Source: Streptomyces sp. NBC_01294
GTDB taxonomy: Bacteria > Actinomycetota > Actinomycetes > Streptomycetales > Streptomycetaceae
NCBI RefSeq assembly: GCF_035917235.1
Contig: NZ_CP108423.1
Span: 2,979,001 to 3,043,000, forward strand
Direction of reading: 5' to 3'
DNA length: 64,000 nt
Of this stretch, positions 1-8,116 are shown piece after piece; the first letter of the stretch is position 1, and each line of letters opens with the position of its first letter. The notes under the pieces are model-generated. The model worked only from the letters and a program-made list of their open reading frames with translations, ran no database searches and was not told the DNA's origin. Position numbers and translations under genes: made by a program.

Positions 1-82
1 GCAGCTACTCGCCGGACGGGGACGCGAATTGGATTCCACCATGGATTCTGTGCACCGTATCGATGTCGACGATCCTGATGTG

Positions 83-106
83 GACATGGACATGGACATG
101 GACATG
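83..106. repeat. GACATG hexamer x4
   Basis: Four exact tandem copies of GACATG lie before the first gene. The rest of 1-298 has no convincing coding sequence on either strand apart from the inverted repeat listed next. The array is in frame for a short Met-Asp run on the plus strand, but no plausible gene surrounds it. Confidence 0.6.
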
Positions 107-232
107 GCTCAGCGTCTGCTCTACCGCGACGAGTTGTTCGCGGGGGGAGGCCGTCGAGCGAATCGGCCGTTCACGGTCGGCATGGACGGCCGCCGGACGT
201 GCCCATGCGCCTCGCCGACGGCCCCTTTCCTC

Positions 233-297
233 ACGGTTCCCGTACCCGCGCCCGCAGGCACGCCCCGTTCACGCCGTGGCGCTGGTACGGGAACCGT
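233..297 (-). terminator. Inverted repeat after the immunity gene
   Basis: ACGGTTCCCGTACC at 233-246 is the exact reverse complement of 284-297, giving a 14-bp perfect stem with a 37-nt loop. It starts two bases after the stop of the minus-strand gene at 299. That fits a transcription terminator for the toxin/immunity operon, although the loop is long and there is no T-tract. Confidence 0.45.
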
Positions 298-298
298 T

Positions 299-1057
299 CT
301 AGCGCTTGGCGGCGGCGATGGCCGCCGTGATGAGGGCGGCCGCCTCCATCTCGTCCAGCCACACCAGCCCGAGCTCCGCGGCCTTCTCCGGGGACGCGGG
401 CAGTGCGCCGGTCGGCTCCCAGAGCAGGCTGTCCCGGCCGAAGGCCTCGTCGTGCGTCGCGGTGCGCACCACACGCCGCCGCAACAGGGGACCCTGCCGG
501 TCGGCCGCGGTGTAGTAGGTGATGCGCCCCTCGGCGTCCACGGCGTCGAGGACCACATGATCGAGGGAGGTCAGCATCGGACCGCCGGCGTGGCCCTGCA
601 GAGTTCCGGGGCGCATCTGCACACCGTTCAGGTCGAGGAGACCGGCATTGTCCTGGAGGAACGCGCCGCCCCGCTCGTAGAAGAGCAGGAGCGGCTCGTA
701 GAGGTCGGGCAGGTCCGGAAGCTCTTCCGGATGCCGCGTCCGGTAGTCCGCCAGCCGCACCGCACCCGTGCAGGTCCGCTTGACGGCGTTGATGGCGACG
801 GTCTCACCCAGGAATTCCTGGAGCTGTGCGGCGACTTCCGCGTTGAGCGAGAAATCAGGGTCCACGTACTCGACGACATCGAAGAACGGCCACATGGTCT
901 CGGCCGAGCAGGCCTGCGCCCACAGCCCCGCCCGCCGGAGATACTCGCGCATCAGCAGGCGACGAGACATGACGTGCGCGAACACGTCGTCCCAGTCCCC
1001 GTCCCATTCGACTGCCCGAAGGCGCTCCAGCACGAGTGACGCCGCCCGGTCGTTCAC
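299..1057 (-). CDS. Putative immunity protein (252 aa)
   Basis: This is an acidic protein with no signal peptide or membrane segment, so it is probably cytoplasmic. The GTG start at 1057 overlaps the stop of the toxin-like gene by four bases (GTGA), which implies translational coupling. Longer readings upstream of that start only run through the toxin gene. I do not recognise the family. Its role is inferred from position: a small soluble protein directly 3' of a WXG-type polymorphic toxin is the usual place for the cognate immunity protein. It could instead be a chaperone or an unrelated hypothetical protein. Confidence 0.55.
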   Translation of the reverse strand: MNDRAASLVLERLRAVEWDGDWDDVFAHVMSRRLLMREYLRRAGLWAQACSAETMWPFFDVVEYVDPDFSLNAEVAAQLQEFLGETVAINAVKRTCTGAVRLADYRTRHPEELPDLPDLYEPLLLFYERGGAFLQDNAGLLDLNGVQMRPGTLQGHAGGPMLTSLDHVVLDAVDAEGRITYYTAADRQGPLLRRRVVRTATHDEAFGRDSLLWEPTGALPASPEKAAELGLVWLDEMEAAALITAAIAAAKR

Positions 1058-3639
1058 TTCACGATCCCCTTCGATCGCAGCTCCTGGAGGAGAGCCGCCG
1101 TTACTTCGCCGATGTTCGCAAGACCGGGTGCCAGTTCGATATTCGGAAGGTCGAGTCCCAGCCCAGGCCACTGGGAGAACCGGCCGTTGTTCTCCTTCAG
1201 TGCGAGCTCGTGCGCACCGGCGTCATGGTAGCTTCCCGGCCATTCGTGATAGAACCCGGCGTCTCCGCCTCCGTTGTCGTAGCGACCCCAGAGGTGCTCC
1301 GCATCACGTACGTAGGGAATTCCCGCCTCGATGAAGTGGCTTTCCGTGAACTCATGCCCGATGTAGCGCTCGAACAGCGTCTCTTCGGCTCGGGTCAGAG
1401 TGCCCTCACTGGCACCCCTCCAGAGGTCGGCTATGTCGCTTCGCGGCGTGAAGTACGCCAGTCGCGGGGCTCCCGGAGCCTGGGTCACCACGTGCTCGGT
1501 GAGGAAGAAATGGGTGCGGACCCGGTCCAGGACCTGCGTACTGATCCCGGTGTTATCCGAAATGCTCCGGATATCGAGGGATTCCGGGTTGGCGCGGACT
1601 TGGTCGTAGTACCGTGCCGCCGCCTGGTGTTCGGGCGTGGGCTCCTCGACGTAGCGAGCACCGTCCGGCCGAGGCTCGGACGCGCCGGAGAGCACGGGGT
1701 GCTCGCCCGATCCAGCCGAGGCTCCGGGACCGTCTCCGTGACCGGTTCCGCCGCTGTCGCCGCGCCCGCCGCCCGACGGGGTGTCCGTGTGGCCGCCGCC
1801 CGACGGAGTGTCCGTGTGGCCGCCGCCGGAGGGGCCGTCCGTGTGGCCACCCGCACCGGGGCCGTCGCCGTGACCGGTACCGGTACCGGTACCACCAGGG
1901 CCGTCCGTGCGGCCGCCGCCGGCCGGGGGCTCGTGGCTCGCAGAAGGGCCGTTGCCGTGGTCGTACGCGTTGCCGCCCGGCGTGTGGTCGCCGGCGCGGC
2001 CGGTGGGGGTCAGGTCCGGTCGACCAGTGGGGGTCAGGTCCGGTCGACCCGTCGGGGTGGGGTCGGCGACGCGGACCGGGTCCGAGATGTCGGAGCCGAC
2101 GCGGATGACGTCGTCTCCGCCGCGGGCGGCGACGCCGGCCAGTTCGAGTTCCGGGACCCTGGCCGTGGACGGAACGTCGACCTTCGGGGGGTCGACGCGC
2201 GGGATGTCCGCGCCCGCGTCCGGCTTGCCCGTCGGGGCGTCCTTGGCGTGCTGGGTGATCGCGCCGTCCCCGTCGTAGATGTTGCCCTTGGGGTCCATGA
2301 ACTGCGACGGGCCGTCCACCGGCAGCTTGACCGTGCCGGGCGGCAGGGTCGCGGTGCCCTCGGGGAGTTTGATGTTGCCGTCGGGGAGTTTGACCGCGCC
2401 GTCCGGGATTGCGGTGCCCTTGGGGAGCTGGATCGCTCCGTCGGGGAGCTTGAGGGCACCCTCGGGGAGGGCGAAGGCGCCGTCGCCGATCTTCGGGATC
2501 TCGAACTTGCCCATGTCCTTGAGGCCGGCCATGACATCGCCGATCTTGGAGAGGCCCGCGCCGGCGCCCTTGAACAGGTACGTCGTCGGATCGATCGCCC
2601 GGCCCGCCTTGCCCGCGAACGACAGCGCCTTGGCCACCGCACCCGCCTTGCCCGCGCCCGAGACCGCCCCGCCCGCACCACCGGTGAACACCGTGGTCAC
2701 CACGTTGAAGGTGACCGCACCCGCCGCGCGGCCCGGGTTGGAGCCCCACTGGTCCCAGGCAAGGAGCGCCTTGCCGGTCTCCTTCATCGCAGTGCGCGAT
2801 TCCCGAAGCCAGGACGGCAGCTTGTCCTCCGGGGCGGCGAGGAAGAGCGCACCCGCGCCGGGGATCGACATGATCGCAAGCCCCGTGCCCAGCTTGGCGA
2901 GGCCGGTCCAGGACTGCTTGAACACGTCCCAGCCCTGGAGGCCTACGAGGCCGCCCAATCCCTTGAGGGTGCCCCAGACGCCGTCGACGACGACGCCCTT
3001 GCCGAACTCCCAGGCGTGCTCCCAAATCTGCCAGCCGGGTATGGACTCCTCCACCGCGTCACCCCACGGCAGGGACTTGGCCTGCTTGAGTGCCTCGGCG
3101 TCGTAGCCGTACATGCCCTCGCCGTTGGAGCCGTCGTTCACCTTGAGCGGCTTGCCGCCCACCAGGGCGACGATCTTGGCGTGGGCGGCCCGCTCCACGT
3201 CGTGGAACTCGGCCCACACCTCGGCGATCTTGTTGCGGCGTTCGAGGTTCTCGTCGATCAGATCGCCGTCTTCACGCCACTTCTCGTCCTTGTCCGTCTT
3301 CGTGCGGAACGCCTGCGCTTCCGCCTTCAGATTCTCCAGCTTCTTGATGACCGGCGCGGCGTCACGCGAGTACGTGCCCAGCGCGCCCGCGATCGTGCAC
3401 ATGTCGGAACTCAGCTTCAGGCCCAGATCGGACACCGGCTTCGTCGTCGCGAACAGCTGGTCTGCCTCCGGCGCCTGATAGAAGGCCTGCAACCCGCCGA
3501 AGCTGGTGTGGACGTCCGACGTCGCCGTCGAGACCGCCGCCCCGCCCGACGAGATCGCCTTCACCTGCGCGTCCAGCACCGCCAGATCCCCGGTGAAGAC
3601 CGGCACCTCAGCCGGATCGACCGGCGCGTCCCCGCTCAC
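1054..3639 (-). CDS. WXG-like polymorphic toxin candidate (861 aa)
   Basis: The layout is that of a type VII-secreted polymorphic toxin. Residues 1-170 are helical and WXG/LXG-like. A Gly/Ala-rich hydrophobic stretch lies at about 230-370. A low-complexity linker of PDG/LPxG, TPTGRPDL and TPSGGGHTD repeats covers about 380-680, and a compact C-terminal domain covers about 700-861. That domain has HEFTESH at 762-768, then EAGIPY and GAHELAL (His810), an arrangement of His and Glu that could form a metal or catalytic site. The GTG start overlaps the upstream stop (GTGA). The gene is followed by the probable immunity gene. No ESX ATPase or membrane core is present in the window, so secretion would rely on one elsewhere. 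The toxin activity is inference. Confidence 0.65.
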   Translation of the reverse strand: MSGDAPVDPAEVPVFTGDLAVLDAQVKAISSGGAAVSTATSDVHTSFGGLQAFYQAPEADQLFATTKPVSDLGLKLSSDMCTIAGALGTYSRDAAPVIKKLENLKAEAQAFRTKTDKDEKWREDGDLIDENLERRNKIAEVWAEFHDVERAAHAKIVALVGGKPLKVNDGSNGEGMYGYDAEALKQAKSLPWGDAVEESIPGWQIWEHAWEFGKGVVVDGVWGTLKGLGGLVGLQGWDVFKQSWTGLAKLGTGLAIMSIPGAGALFLAAPEDKLPSWLRESRTAMKETGKALLAWDQWGSNPGRAAGAVTFNVVTTVFTGGAGGAVSGAGKAGAVAKALSFAGKAGRAIDPTTYLFKGAGAGLSKIGDVMAGLKDMGKFEIPKIGDGAFALPEGALKLPDGAIQLPKGTAIPDGAVKLPDGNIKLPEGTATLPPGTVKLPVDGPSQFMDPKGNIYDGDGAITQHAKDAPTGKPDAGADIPRVDPPKVDVPSTARVPELELAGVAARGGDDVIRVGSDISDPVRVADPTPTGRPDLTPTGRPDLTPTGRAGDHTPGGNAYDHGNGPSASHEPPAGGGRTDGPGGTGTGTGHGDGPGAGGHTDGPSGGGHTDTPSGGGHTDTPSGGGRGDSGGTGHGDGPGASAGSGEHPVLSGASEPRPDGARYVEEPTPEHQAAARYYDQVRANPESLDIRSISDNTGISTQVLDRVRTHFFLTEHVVTQAPGAPRLAYFTPRSDIADLWRGASEGTLTRAEETLFERYIGHEFTESHFIEAGIPYVRDAEHLWGRYDNGGGDAGFYHEWPGSYHDAGAHELALKENNGRFSQWPGLGLDLPNIELAPGLANIGEVTAALLQELRSKGIVK

Positions 3640-4064
3640 TGCTTGCCCCCCGGCTTCTCACGCAGGACGTCAAGATTCACGGCCCTGGCCGCGTCCTGAG
3701 CCGCCTTGGCCTGCTCCAGATCGCCTTCCAGGTACTCGTTCGTCGCCTTCACCGCGCCGAGGATGCACGCCTCGATCCGCTCGGCCATCGACTTCAACTC
3801 CGGCTTGCGCGCAGTCAGATACTCACCCAGCGCGGCCGCCACCGGCCCCATCGCCTTCTGAGACAGATGAGGCTGCCCCACCGGCACCGGACCCTGTAGC
3901 TTCGTCTCCGCCTGCGAACCGGGCACCGCCGTCCCCGCGGCCTGCGCCGCCTGCGACATGGCCGTGAGCAGAGCGTTCAACGCCTTCTCCAGCTCACCGG
4001 CATTCCCGCCGACGGTCTTCAACTGCCCCTGCACACCCTGCGGCTTGATGTCCCACGACGTCAT
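3636..4064 (-). CDS. DUF6507-like WXG-associated protein (142 aa)
   Basis: A helical Ala/Gln-rich protein beginning MTSWDIKPQGVQGQL. From memory this matches the Streptomyces family called DUF6507, which sits beside WXG100 genes. The ATG at 4064 is preferred over a TTG one codon upstream because a G-rich ribosome-binding site lies just before it. The stop overlaps the toxin start by four bases. A role as a partner or adaptor for secretion of the following toxin is inferred from operon order. Confidence 0.65.
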   Translation of the reverse strand: MTSWDIKPQGVQGQLKTVGGNAGELEKALNALLTAMSQAAQAAGTAVPGSQAETKLQGPVPVGQPHLSQKAMGPVAAALGEYLTARKPELKSMAERIEACILGAVKATNEYLEGDLEQAKAAQDAARAVNLDVLREKPGGKQ

Positions 4065-4112
4065 CAACGACCCCCCGTACAGCCAACCAACTGTCCTACG
4101 TCAACCGCCCAC

Positions 4113-4427
4113 TCAGCCGATGTTGTCGACCGCGGTCTTCGCCCGCTGCAGCGTCTGCCGCGCCGTGACGTCGTTCTTCTCCAGCGTCGAGTTCAACAGC
4201 CGGATGATGTTCTTGACCTCCTGCGAAGCGTTCTTCCAGCGCAGCTCCTTGGCGTGGTAGTCATCCGCCACACCATCCGCCGCGAAGTCCGACATCGCAG
4301 CCGACACCTGACCCTCACGCGCCGCGATCACCTGCTCCAGCCGGCCGATCACCGCCTTGATACCGCCCTGCACCTCCGTCGAGGCACCCACGTCATACGC
4401 ACGACGGTCCGTCCCACCCGTACCCAT
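4113..4427 (-). CDS. ESAT-6-like small helical protein (104 aa)
   Basis: A predicted two-helix protein of WXG100 size. It contains RRAYDV near the start and RWKNAS near the middle, a Trp placed where WXG100 proteins have their turn. It resembles Streptomyces proteins annotated as pore-forming ESAT-6 family. The ATG at 4427 is 10 nt from a GGGGAG site; GTG codons at 4430 and 4436 are alternatives. It lies in the toxin operon and is probably a secreted heterodimer partner. Confidence 0.7.
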   Translation of the reverse strand: MGTGGTDRRAYDVGASTEVQGGIKAVIGRLEQVIAAREGQVSAAMSDFAADGVADDYHAKELRWKNASQEVKNIIRLLNSTLEKNDVTARQTLQRAKTAVDNIG

Positions 4428-4490
4428 CACAACCACACTCCCCGTGAAGAAAACCCAGAACGAAGACTCAGAAGAAGACCCGGACGAAGA

Positions 4491-4823
4491 TCAGCGGCCC
4501 GAGAAGCGGGCCGCGTCGAAGTTCGCCGCCCCCTGCTGCTGACGCGCGTTCTCACCCTGCTCCTGGTCACCCGACCCGAACGCCTGCTCCATCCCCGACT
4601 GACCACCCAGGATCGCCGCCAGCGAAGCGTTCAACTCCTTCGCGATGTCATCCGCACGCAGCTTGAACGAGTCGAACGCCACCTTGCCCTGCCCCTGGAA
4701 CTTGCCCTCCAGCGGCTGCGCCGCAGCCACCAGCTGCTTGATCAACGTCCCCAGATCCGTATTCGAATCCCGCGACCCCGACATCAGGTTCGACAGAACC
4801 TGCGTCCCCATGTCGAACTTCAT
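4491..4823 (-). CDS. WXG100/ESAT-6-like protein, first gene of operon (110 aa)
   Basis: A small helical protein whose middle contains a GKVAFDSF turn-like segment, with a disordered Gln/Gly-rich C-terminus. The ATG at 4823 (MKFDMGTQ) follows a GGGGG ribosome-binding site; codons upstream of it are unlikely to be translated. It is the promoter-proximal gene of the five-gene minus-strand toxin operon. WXG100 pairs are exported by type VII (ESX) systems as helical hairpin dimers. Here it probably pairs with the product of 4113-4427. Confidence 0.7.
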   Translation of the reverse strand: MKFDMGTQVLSNLMSGSRDSNTDLGTLIKQLVAAAQPLEGKFQGQGKVAFDSFKLRADDIAKELNASLAAILGGQSGMEQAFGSGDQEQGENARQQQGAANFDAARFSGR

Positions 4824-5028
4824 CCCACACCCCCGCACTCACGAACGGTCATCAGCATGTTCATTTCTATCAACTCACGTCGCAACTGCAACTGACAATG
4901 GGCCGTCTGTGACTCACTCATGACAAACCATCAGGCACTTGCGGGACCCTTCAGGTGCCTCGGCGTCTCGCGCGGAACGATTGAACGGCCATCGCGTACG
5001 AGAACTCCCGAGGCAACGCGCCAGCTGG

Positions 5029-5529
5029 TCAGGGGCGCAGGTAATCGGCGGCGCCGTGCCGGGGCAGGGTCGCCCAGGTGCGGGTCCCACCCCCGGGCTC
5101 GCGGGACTCCCCGAAGCCCCAGGCGCCGCCGCACGAGCGCACCACCGCGGCCATCAGGCGCAGCGCCGCGCGCCGCCGGGCCTCGCAGTGGGTGGCGAGG
5201 CGGGGGTTCGCGTGGGGCGCGTGGCCGTCGTAGGCGATGAGGCGGAGCGAGTCGTCGCGGTGACGGACGGACAGGTACAGACTCCGCCCGGGATCCAACT
5301 TCCAGGCGGCCCCGACCAGTTCCCCGGCCACTTGCACGACGGCGGGTGCGAGGGGGTCGAGCCGATACGCGTGCAGGACGGCCCGTACGGCGGCCCGCGC
5401 GACCTGGGCGCCGAGCGGCTCCCCGGGCACGGTGAGGCCGCACGCGAGCGTGTCGAGCGGGGGCGGCTCGCCCCAGGCGCGCTCGGGCGGGGACACCGGG
5501 CAGACGGTGAAGGGTGGGTGGCTGGACAT
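5029..5529 (-). CDS. ATP-binding (HATPase-type) regulatory protein, copy 1 (166 aa)
   Basis: This resembles the small GHKL/anti-sigma-like ATPases found next to XRE-DUF397 pairs in Streptomyces (abaA/whiJ-like loci). The core has the expected helix-strand pattern, for example AVVQVAGELVGAAWKL and SVRHRDDSLRLIAYD. It ends in WGFGESREPGGGTRTW and DYLRP. The ATG at 5529 (MSSHPPF) is chosen because codons upstream belong to the divergent promoter region. It is transcribed away from the XRE gene at 5768. It may modulate that regulator, but its biochemical activity is unknown. A near-identical, nonsense-interrupted copy lies at 11991-12488. Confidence 0.7.
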   Translation of the reverse strand: MSSHPPFTVCPVSPPERAWGEPPPLDTLACGLTVPGEPLGAQVARAAVRAVLHAYRLDPLAPAVVQVAGELVGAAWKLDPGRSLYLSVRHRDDSLRLIAYDGHAPHANPRLATHCEARRRAALRLMAAVVRSCGGAWGFGESREPGGGTRTWATLPRHGAADYLRP

Positions 5530-5585
5530 CGCGGACTCCCTGAGGTCGAAGGTGACTACGGCGAGTTCGACGCGCACGGGTGGCC

Positions 5586-5668
5586 GACGCGGACGGGGAG
5601 CGTGGCTCGTCGCCGAGGCCCGAGGCATGCTGCGGCGATGCACTTCAACTCCCCTGCGTGAGCGGTGC
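5586..5668. repeat. 83-bp exact direct repeat, leader copy 1
   Basis: These 83 bases recur without mismatch at 12545-12627. Both copies sit in the divergent interval between an ATPase gene and an XRE gene, so the repeat probably carries shared promoter or operator sequence. Each contains a seven-codon reading frame, MHFNSPA then stop (5638-5661 here). Confidence 0.85.
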
Positions 5669-5767
5669 GTTACCCAATGTAGGGGCATGGGTGGTCTTTT
5701 CGCCACCTTGATGCAGACAATTGCCCACCTCGTGGATTCAGGGGCGGCCGCACGGCACACTGCATCC

Positions 5768-6619
5768 ATGCCGCCACGCACCGCACCGACAGAACGGCAG
5801 AAGCGACTGGGCGCCGAGCTGCGCCGCATACGGCTGGCAGCAGACGTGTCCGCCGAATCCGCAGCAGGTCTGCTCGGTGTCGACCGCACGAAGGTCTCAG
5901 CCATCGAGAAGGGCGTGCGCACGATCAGCGAGGAGCGGCTGCGTTCTCTCGCCTGCCACTGCGAGTGCGCGGATGCTGAGTACGTCGACGCTCTCGTCGC
6001 CATGACGCAACCCAGCAAGCGCGGTTGGTGGGAGCGCTACCGCGGCGCGCTGTCCGCCGCCGTACTCGACATCGCCGAGCTGGAATCCCACGCCACTCGC
6101 ATGCGGTGCGCGCACTCGGTCCACATCCCGGGCCTGCTGCAGACGAGCGAGCACGCACTCGCACTCTTCCGGTTCGTCGTACCGGCCCTCCCCGAGAAAG
6201 AGATCGCCCTCCGGTTGGCCCACAGGCTGGAGCGCCAGCAGGTACTGGAGGGCGAATCGGCTCCGGAGTACGTGGCGGTCGTACACGAAGCGGCACTGCG
6301 CATGCAGTTCGGCGGCCGCAAGGTGGCTCGCGCACAGCTGGAGCACCTCGCCCACGTGGCCGAGCGGGACAACGTCATTGTCCGCGTGCTGCCCTTCGAG
6401 GCAGGCGGCTTCCCCGGCGCCGGCCAGACGGTCAACTACCTGGAGGGCCCCGTGCCCCGACTCGACACCGTGCAGGTCGACAGCACACACGGCCCCGACT
6501 TCCTGCACACGGAGGCCCAACTGTCCAAGTACCGTGCCCAACTGGACTGGATGGAACGTCTCAGCCTGGAGCCGGACGCCTCCCGGGACTTCATCCACCA
6601 CCTGGCCCGTCAGCTCTGA
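5768..6619 (+). CDS. XRE-family regulator with DUF5753 (Scr1/WhiJ-like), copy 1 (283 aa)
   Basis: An N-terminal XRE helix-turn-helix (about residues 8-65, including SAESAAGLLGVDRTKVSAIE) is followed by the DUF5753-type domain. That domain shows its usual features: GWWERYRG, then IPGLLQTSEHA, LRMQFGG, VLPFEAGGFPG and a C-terminal SRDFIHHLA. The family is annotated as antitoxin-like regulators paired with DUF397 proteins (Scr1/Scr2) and includes WhiJ-type developmental regulators. The ATG at 5768 gives the family's normal length of about 280 residues. The DUF397 gene follows 11 nt downstream. A paralogue lies at 12724-13575. Confidence 0.9.
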   Translation: MPPRTAPTERQKRLGAELRRIRLAADVSAESAAGLLGVDRTKVSAIEKGVRTISEERLRSLACHCECADAEYVDALVAMTQPSKRGWWERYRGALSAAVLDIAELESHATRMRCAHSVHIPGLLQTSEHALALFRFVVPALPEKEIALRLAHRLERQQVLEGESAPEYVAVVHEAALRMQFGGRKVARAQLEHLAHVAERDNVIVRVLPFEAGGFPGAGQTVNYLEGPVPRLDTVQVDSTHGPDFLHTEAQLSKYRAQLDWMERLSLEPDASRDFIHHLARQL

Positions 6620-6630
6620 GAGGGAACCCG

Positions 6631-6828
6631 ATGGCCGACATCGTCTGGGAAGAGCCGTTCTGCGGCGAAGGGGCAAGCTGCTACCGAATAGGCGTGGACG
6701 GGGACGGCAACAGCTACATCGCCGTCGCGGGCGCGGAGGCCGCGTACCTCACCGACACCGGCGACGCCCTGCGCCAGCTGATCCGGGACATCAAGGCGGG
6801 CAAGGCCGACCACCTGCTGACCGACTAG
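6631..6828 (+). CDS. DUF397 small protein, copy 1 (65 aa)
   Basis: A small acidic DUF397 protein with the conserved features CYRIGVDGDGNSYIAV and FRDS-type tail replaced by ALRQLIRDIKAG. The start ATG follows AGAGGGAA. It forms a two-gene unit with the preceding XRE regulator. DUF397 proteins are proposed as toxin-like or regulator-binding partners of such XRE proteins. Its last 142 bp of sequence are identical to those of the second DUF397 gene at 13586, far more alike than the two XRE genes are. Confidence 0.88.
   Translation: MADIVWEEPFCGEGASCYRIGVDGDGNSYIAVAGAEAAYLTDTGDALRQLIRDIKAGKADHLLTD
6678..6819 (+). repeat. 142-bp exact repeat inside DUF397 copy 1
   Basis: Bases 6678-6819 match 13633-13774 exactly by direct reading. 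The identity covers most of both DUF397 genes and stops a few codons before the stops, where the two sequences diverge. Confidence 0.9.
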
Positions 6829-6889
6829 CCATTGCTCAGCCCATCCGCTCCACAGTCGTTTGGGCCGTCCGGACGAGGTAGCTTCGGTC

Positions 6890-6970
6890 CAGCTCCTCCT
6901 GGCCTCGGACATGCCCTCCGACATGACCGGCGCCGACGTCATCCTCAACGGCGGCTGGACGCCTCGTTAG
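6890..6970 (+). pseudogene. C-terminal remnant of a short-chain dehydrogenase
   Basis: A 26-codon open segment ends TGADVILNGGWTPR then TAG. This is the classic end of SDR oxidoreductases (LASD, then TGA, DGGW). No upstream SDR sequence, Rossmann motif or catalytic Tyr-x-x-x-Lys is present, so only the last few per cent of the gene survives. It overlaps the stop codon of the convergent gene at 6967. Confidence 0.7.
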
Positions 6971-7590
6971 CCGGCAGCGTCCGCGCCGATGACCGGTGGG
7001 CCGGCGGGGAGCGTTGAGGCGGTTTCGCACTTCAGCTGCTGGGTGACGTGGCGCGTGGCATCAGCAACGAGTTCGGCCATCAGGGCGGGGTCGCGCTGGT
7101 CGTCGACCTCGACGGGGTCCTTGGGGTTCTTCGCGAAACGTTCGATTGTGACCATGAGCCACGAATACCGCTCGCGTCCAGAGCTGAGACACGGAACGAG
7201 GAGCCTGGCGATGAAGGCCCTCGTGTAGCCCTTCGTCTCACCCAGCTTGATGGGGGTGCCGTTTTCGAACCCGTCGGCCACTCCCGGGGAGATCCAGGTG
7301 TAGCTGGCGAGAGCGGACCTGTCGGCTGCTCTCATGGAGCACCAGATGTTCAGTGAATCGTCTCCGCCCGGATCGAACGTGGAGCTGAGCGTCTCCTGGT
7401 ACTCCCCGCCCTTCTCGGGGAGGATCGCGGCGACGGCATTCCCGGAGAGGGCACCACCGCAGGCCCGGTCCGGAACCCGGACCACGGGAACTCTGTTCGT
7501 CCACCACCAGGTCCCGGCCTCGATCAGGACCAACGCGGCTCCCGCAGCCACGGTGAGGCGGCCCCGATATCCGTGGCGCGAACGCATCAC
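6967..7590 (-). CDS. Membrane-anchored four-Cys protein, copy A (207 aa)
   Basis: One N-terminal membrane helix (about residues 11-30) precedes WWWTNRVPVVRVPDRACGG and an extracytoplasmic domain. Four cysteines (in DRACGG, IWCSM, VPCLS and LKCET) are conserved in the paralogue at 8365-8976, which suggests two disulfides. The GTG start at 7590 overlaps the stop of the truncated upstream gene (GTGA), mirroring the ATGA overlap in the complete module. An in-frame ATG at 7587 is an alternative. I do not recognise the family. Pairing with a WXG-like protein suggests an anchor, a secretion partner or an extracellular immunity role. Confidence 0.65.
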   Translation of the reverse strand: MMRSRHGYRGRLTVAAGAALVLIEAGTWWWTNRVPVVRVPDRACGGALSGNAVAAILPEKGGEYQETLSSTFDPGGDDSLNIWCSMRAADRSALASYTWISPGVADGFENGTPIKLGETKGYTRAFIARLLVPCLSSGRERYSWLMVTIERFAKNPKDPVEVDDQRDPALMAELVADATRHVTQQLKCETASTLPAGPPVIGADAAG

Positions 7591-8116
7591 TTGGCTCCCC
7601 CCTTGGACGGCGGCGGCTGATACCCGCTGTGGGTCGACCTACCGCGCTCGTAGCCGCCTGTCACCGAGTGGTACGCGTCGTCTCCGAACTTCTTCTGTTC
7701 TTCCTCGGACAAGCCGGCCTGCTTGGCTCCAGCCACCGCGGCCTCGGCGGCGGCGCGGGCGGTGGCTTCGCGTCGCTGGTCCAGGAGAGATTTCGCTTTC
7801 TCCTCGGCCGTCGCAGCGCTGTCCCGCTCGTAGTGTTTGGTGACGCTCTCCTTGGCGTCCTCTATCACCCAGGCGACCGGAGCACCCACGACCGACGCCT
7901 CCAGCGGCTTGGTCACCAGGCCGAAGGCGCGCTCCGTCCACTTCGTGCCGTCCTGGAGGCCCTTGTTGAAATCACTGCCCCCGGCGGTCTTCTGCTCGTA
8001 GACGGCCTCCGCGCGGGCCTCGGTGGCCAGGCCGGCGATGGTGGCGCCGGGCTTGGTGAAGGTTTCCACATCCAGGCGGGCGTCGGCGACCCCGTAGGGC
8101 TTGCCGCCTTCGACCG
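7587..8116 (-). pseudogene. 5'-truncated paralogue of the large WXG-like protein
   Basis: The frame aligns with the last 170-odd residues of the 826-residue protein at 8973-11453. Shared segments include FNKGLQDGTKW, LEASVVGAPVAWVIED, ESVTKHYERDSAA and a SGYQPPP tail. Homology continues upstream of the first usable start (GTG at 8069, 160 aa) through GGKPYGVADARLD and ends near 8117, where a plus-strand serine-hydrolase remnant begins. About 650 N-terminal residues are missing. The GTG-initiated fragment could still be translated, because the downstream four-Cys gene remains coupled to its stop. Confidence 0.8.

Noticed and set aside
29..1039. Long plus-strand open frame across the immunity gene
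   Set aside because: It is the antisense shadow of a well-formed minus-strand gene coupled to its operon; its translation is low-complexity and starts in the GACATG repeat.
1036..3699. Plus-strand 887-residue frame opposite the toxin gene
   Set aside because: Its sequence is Arg/Gly/Val-biased, typical of antisense frames in GC-rich DNA, while the opposite strand shows domain structure and coupled starts.
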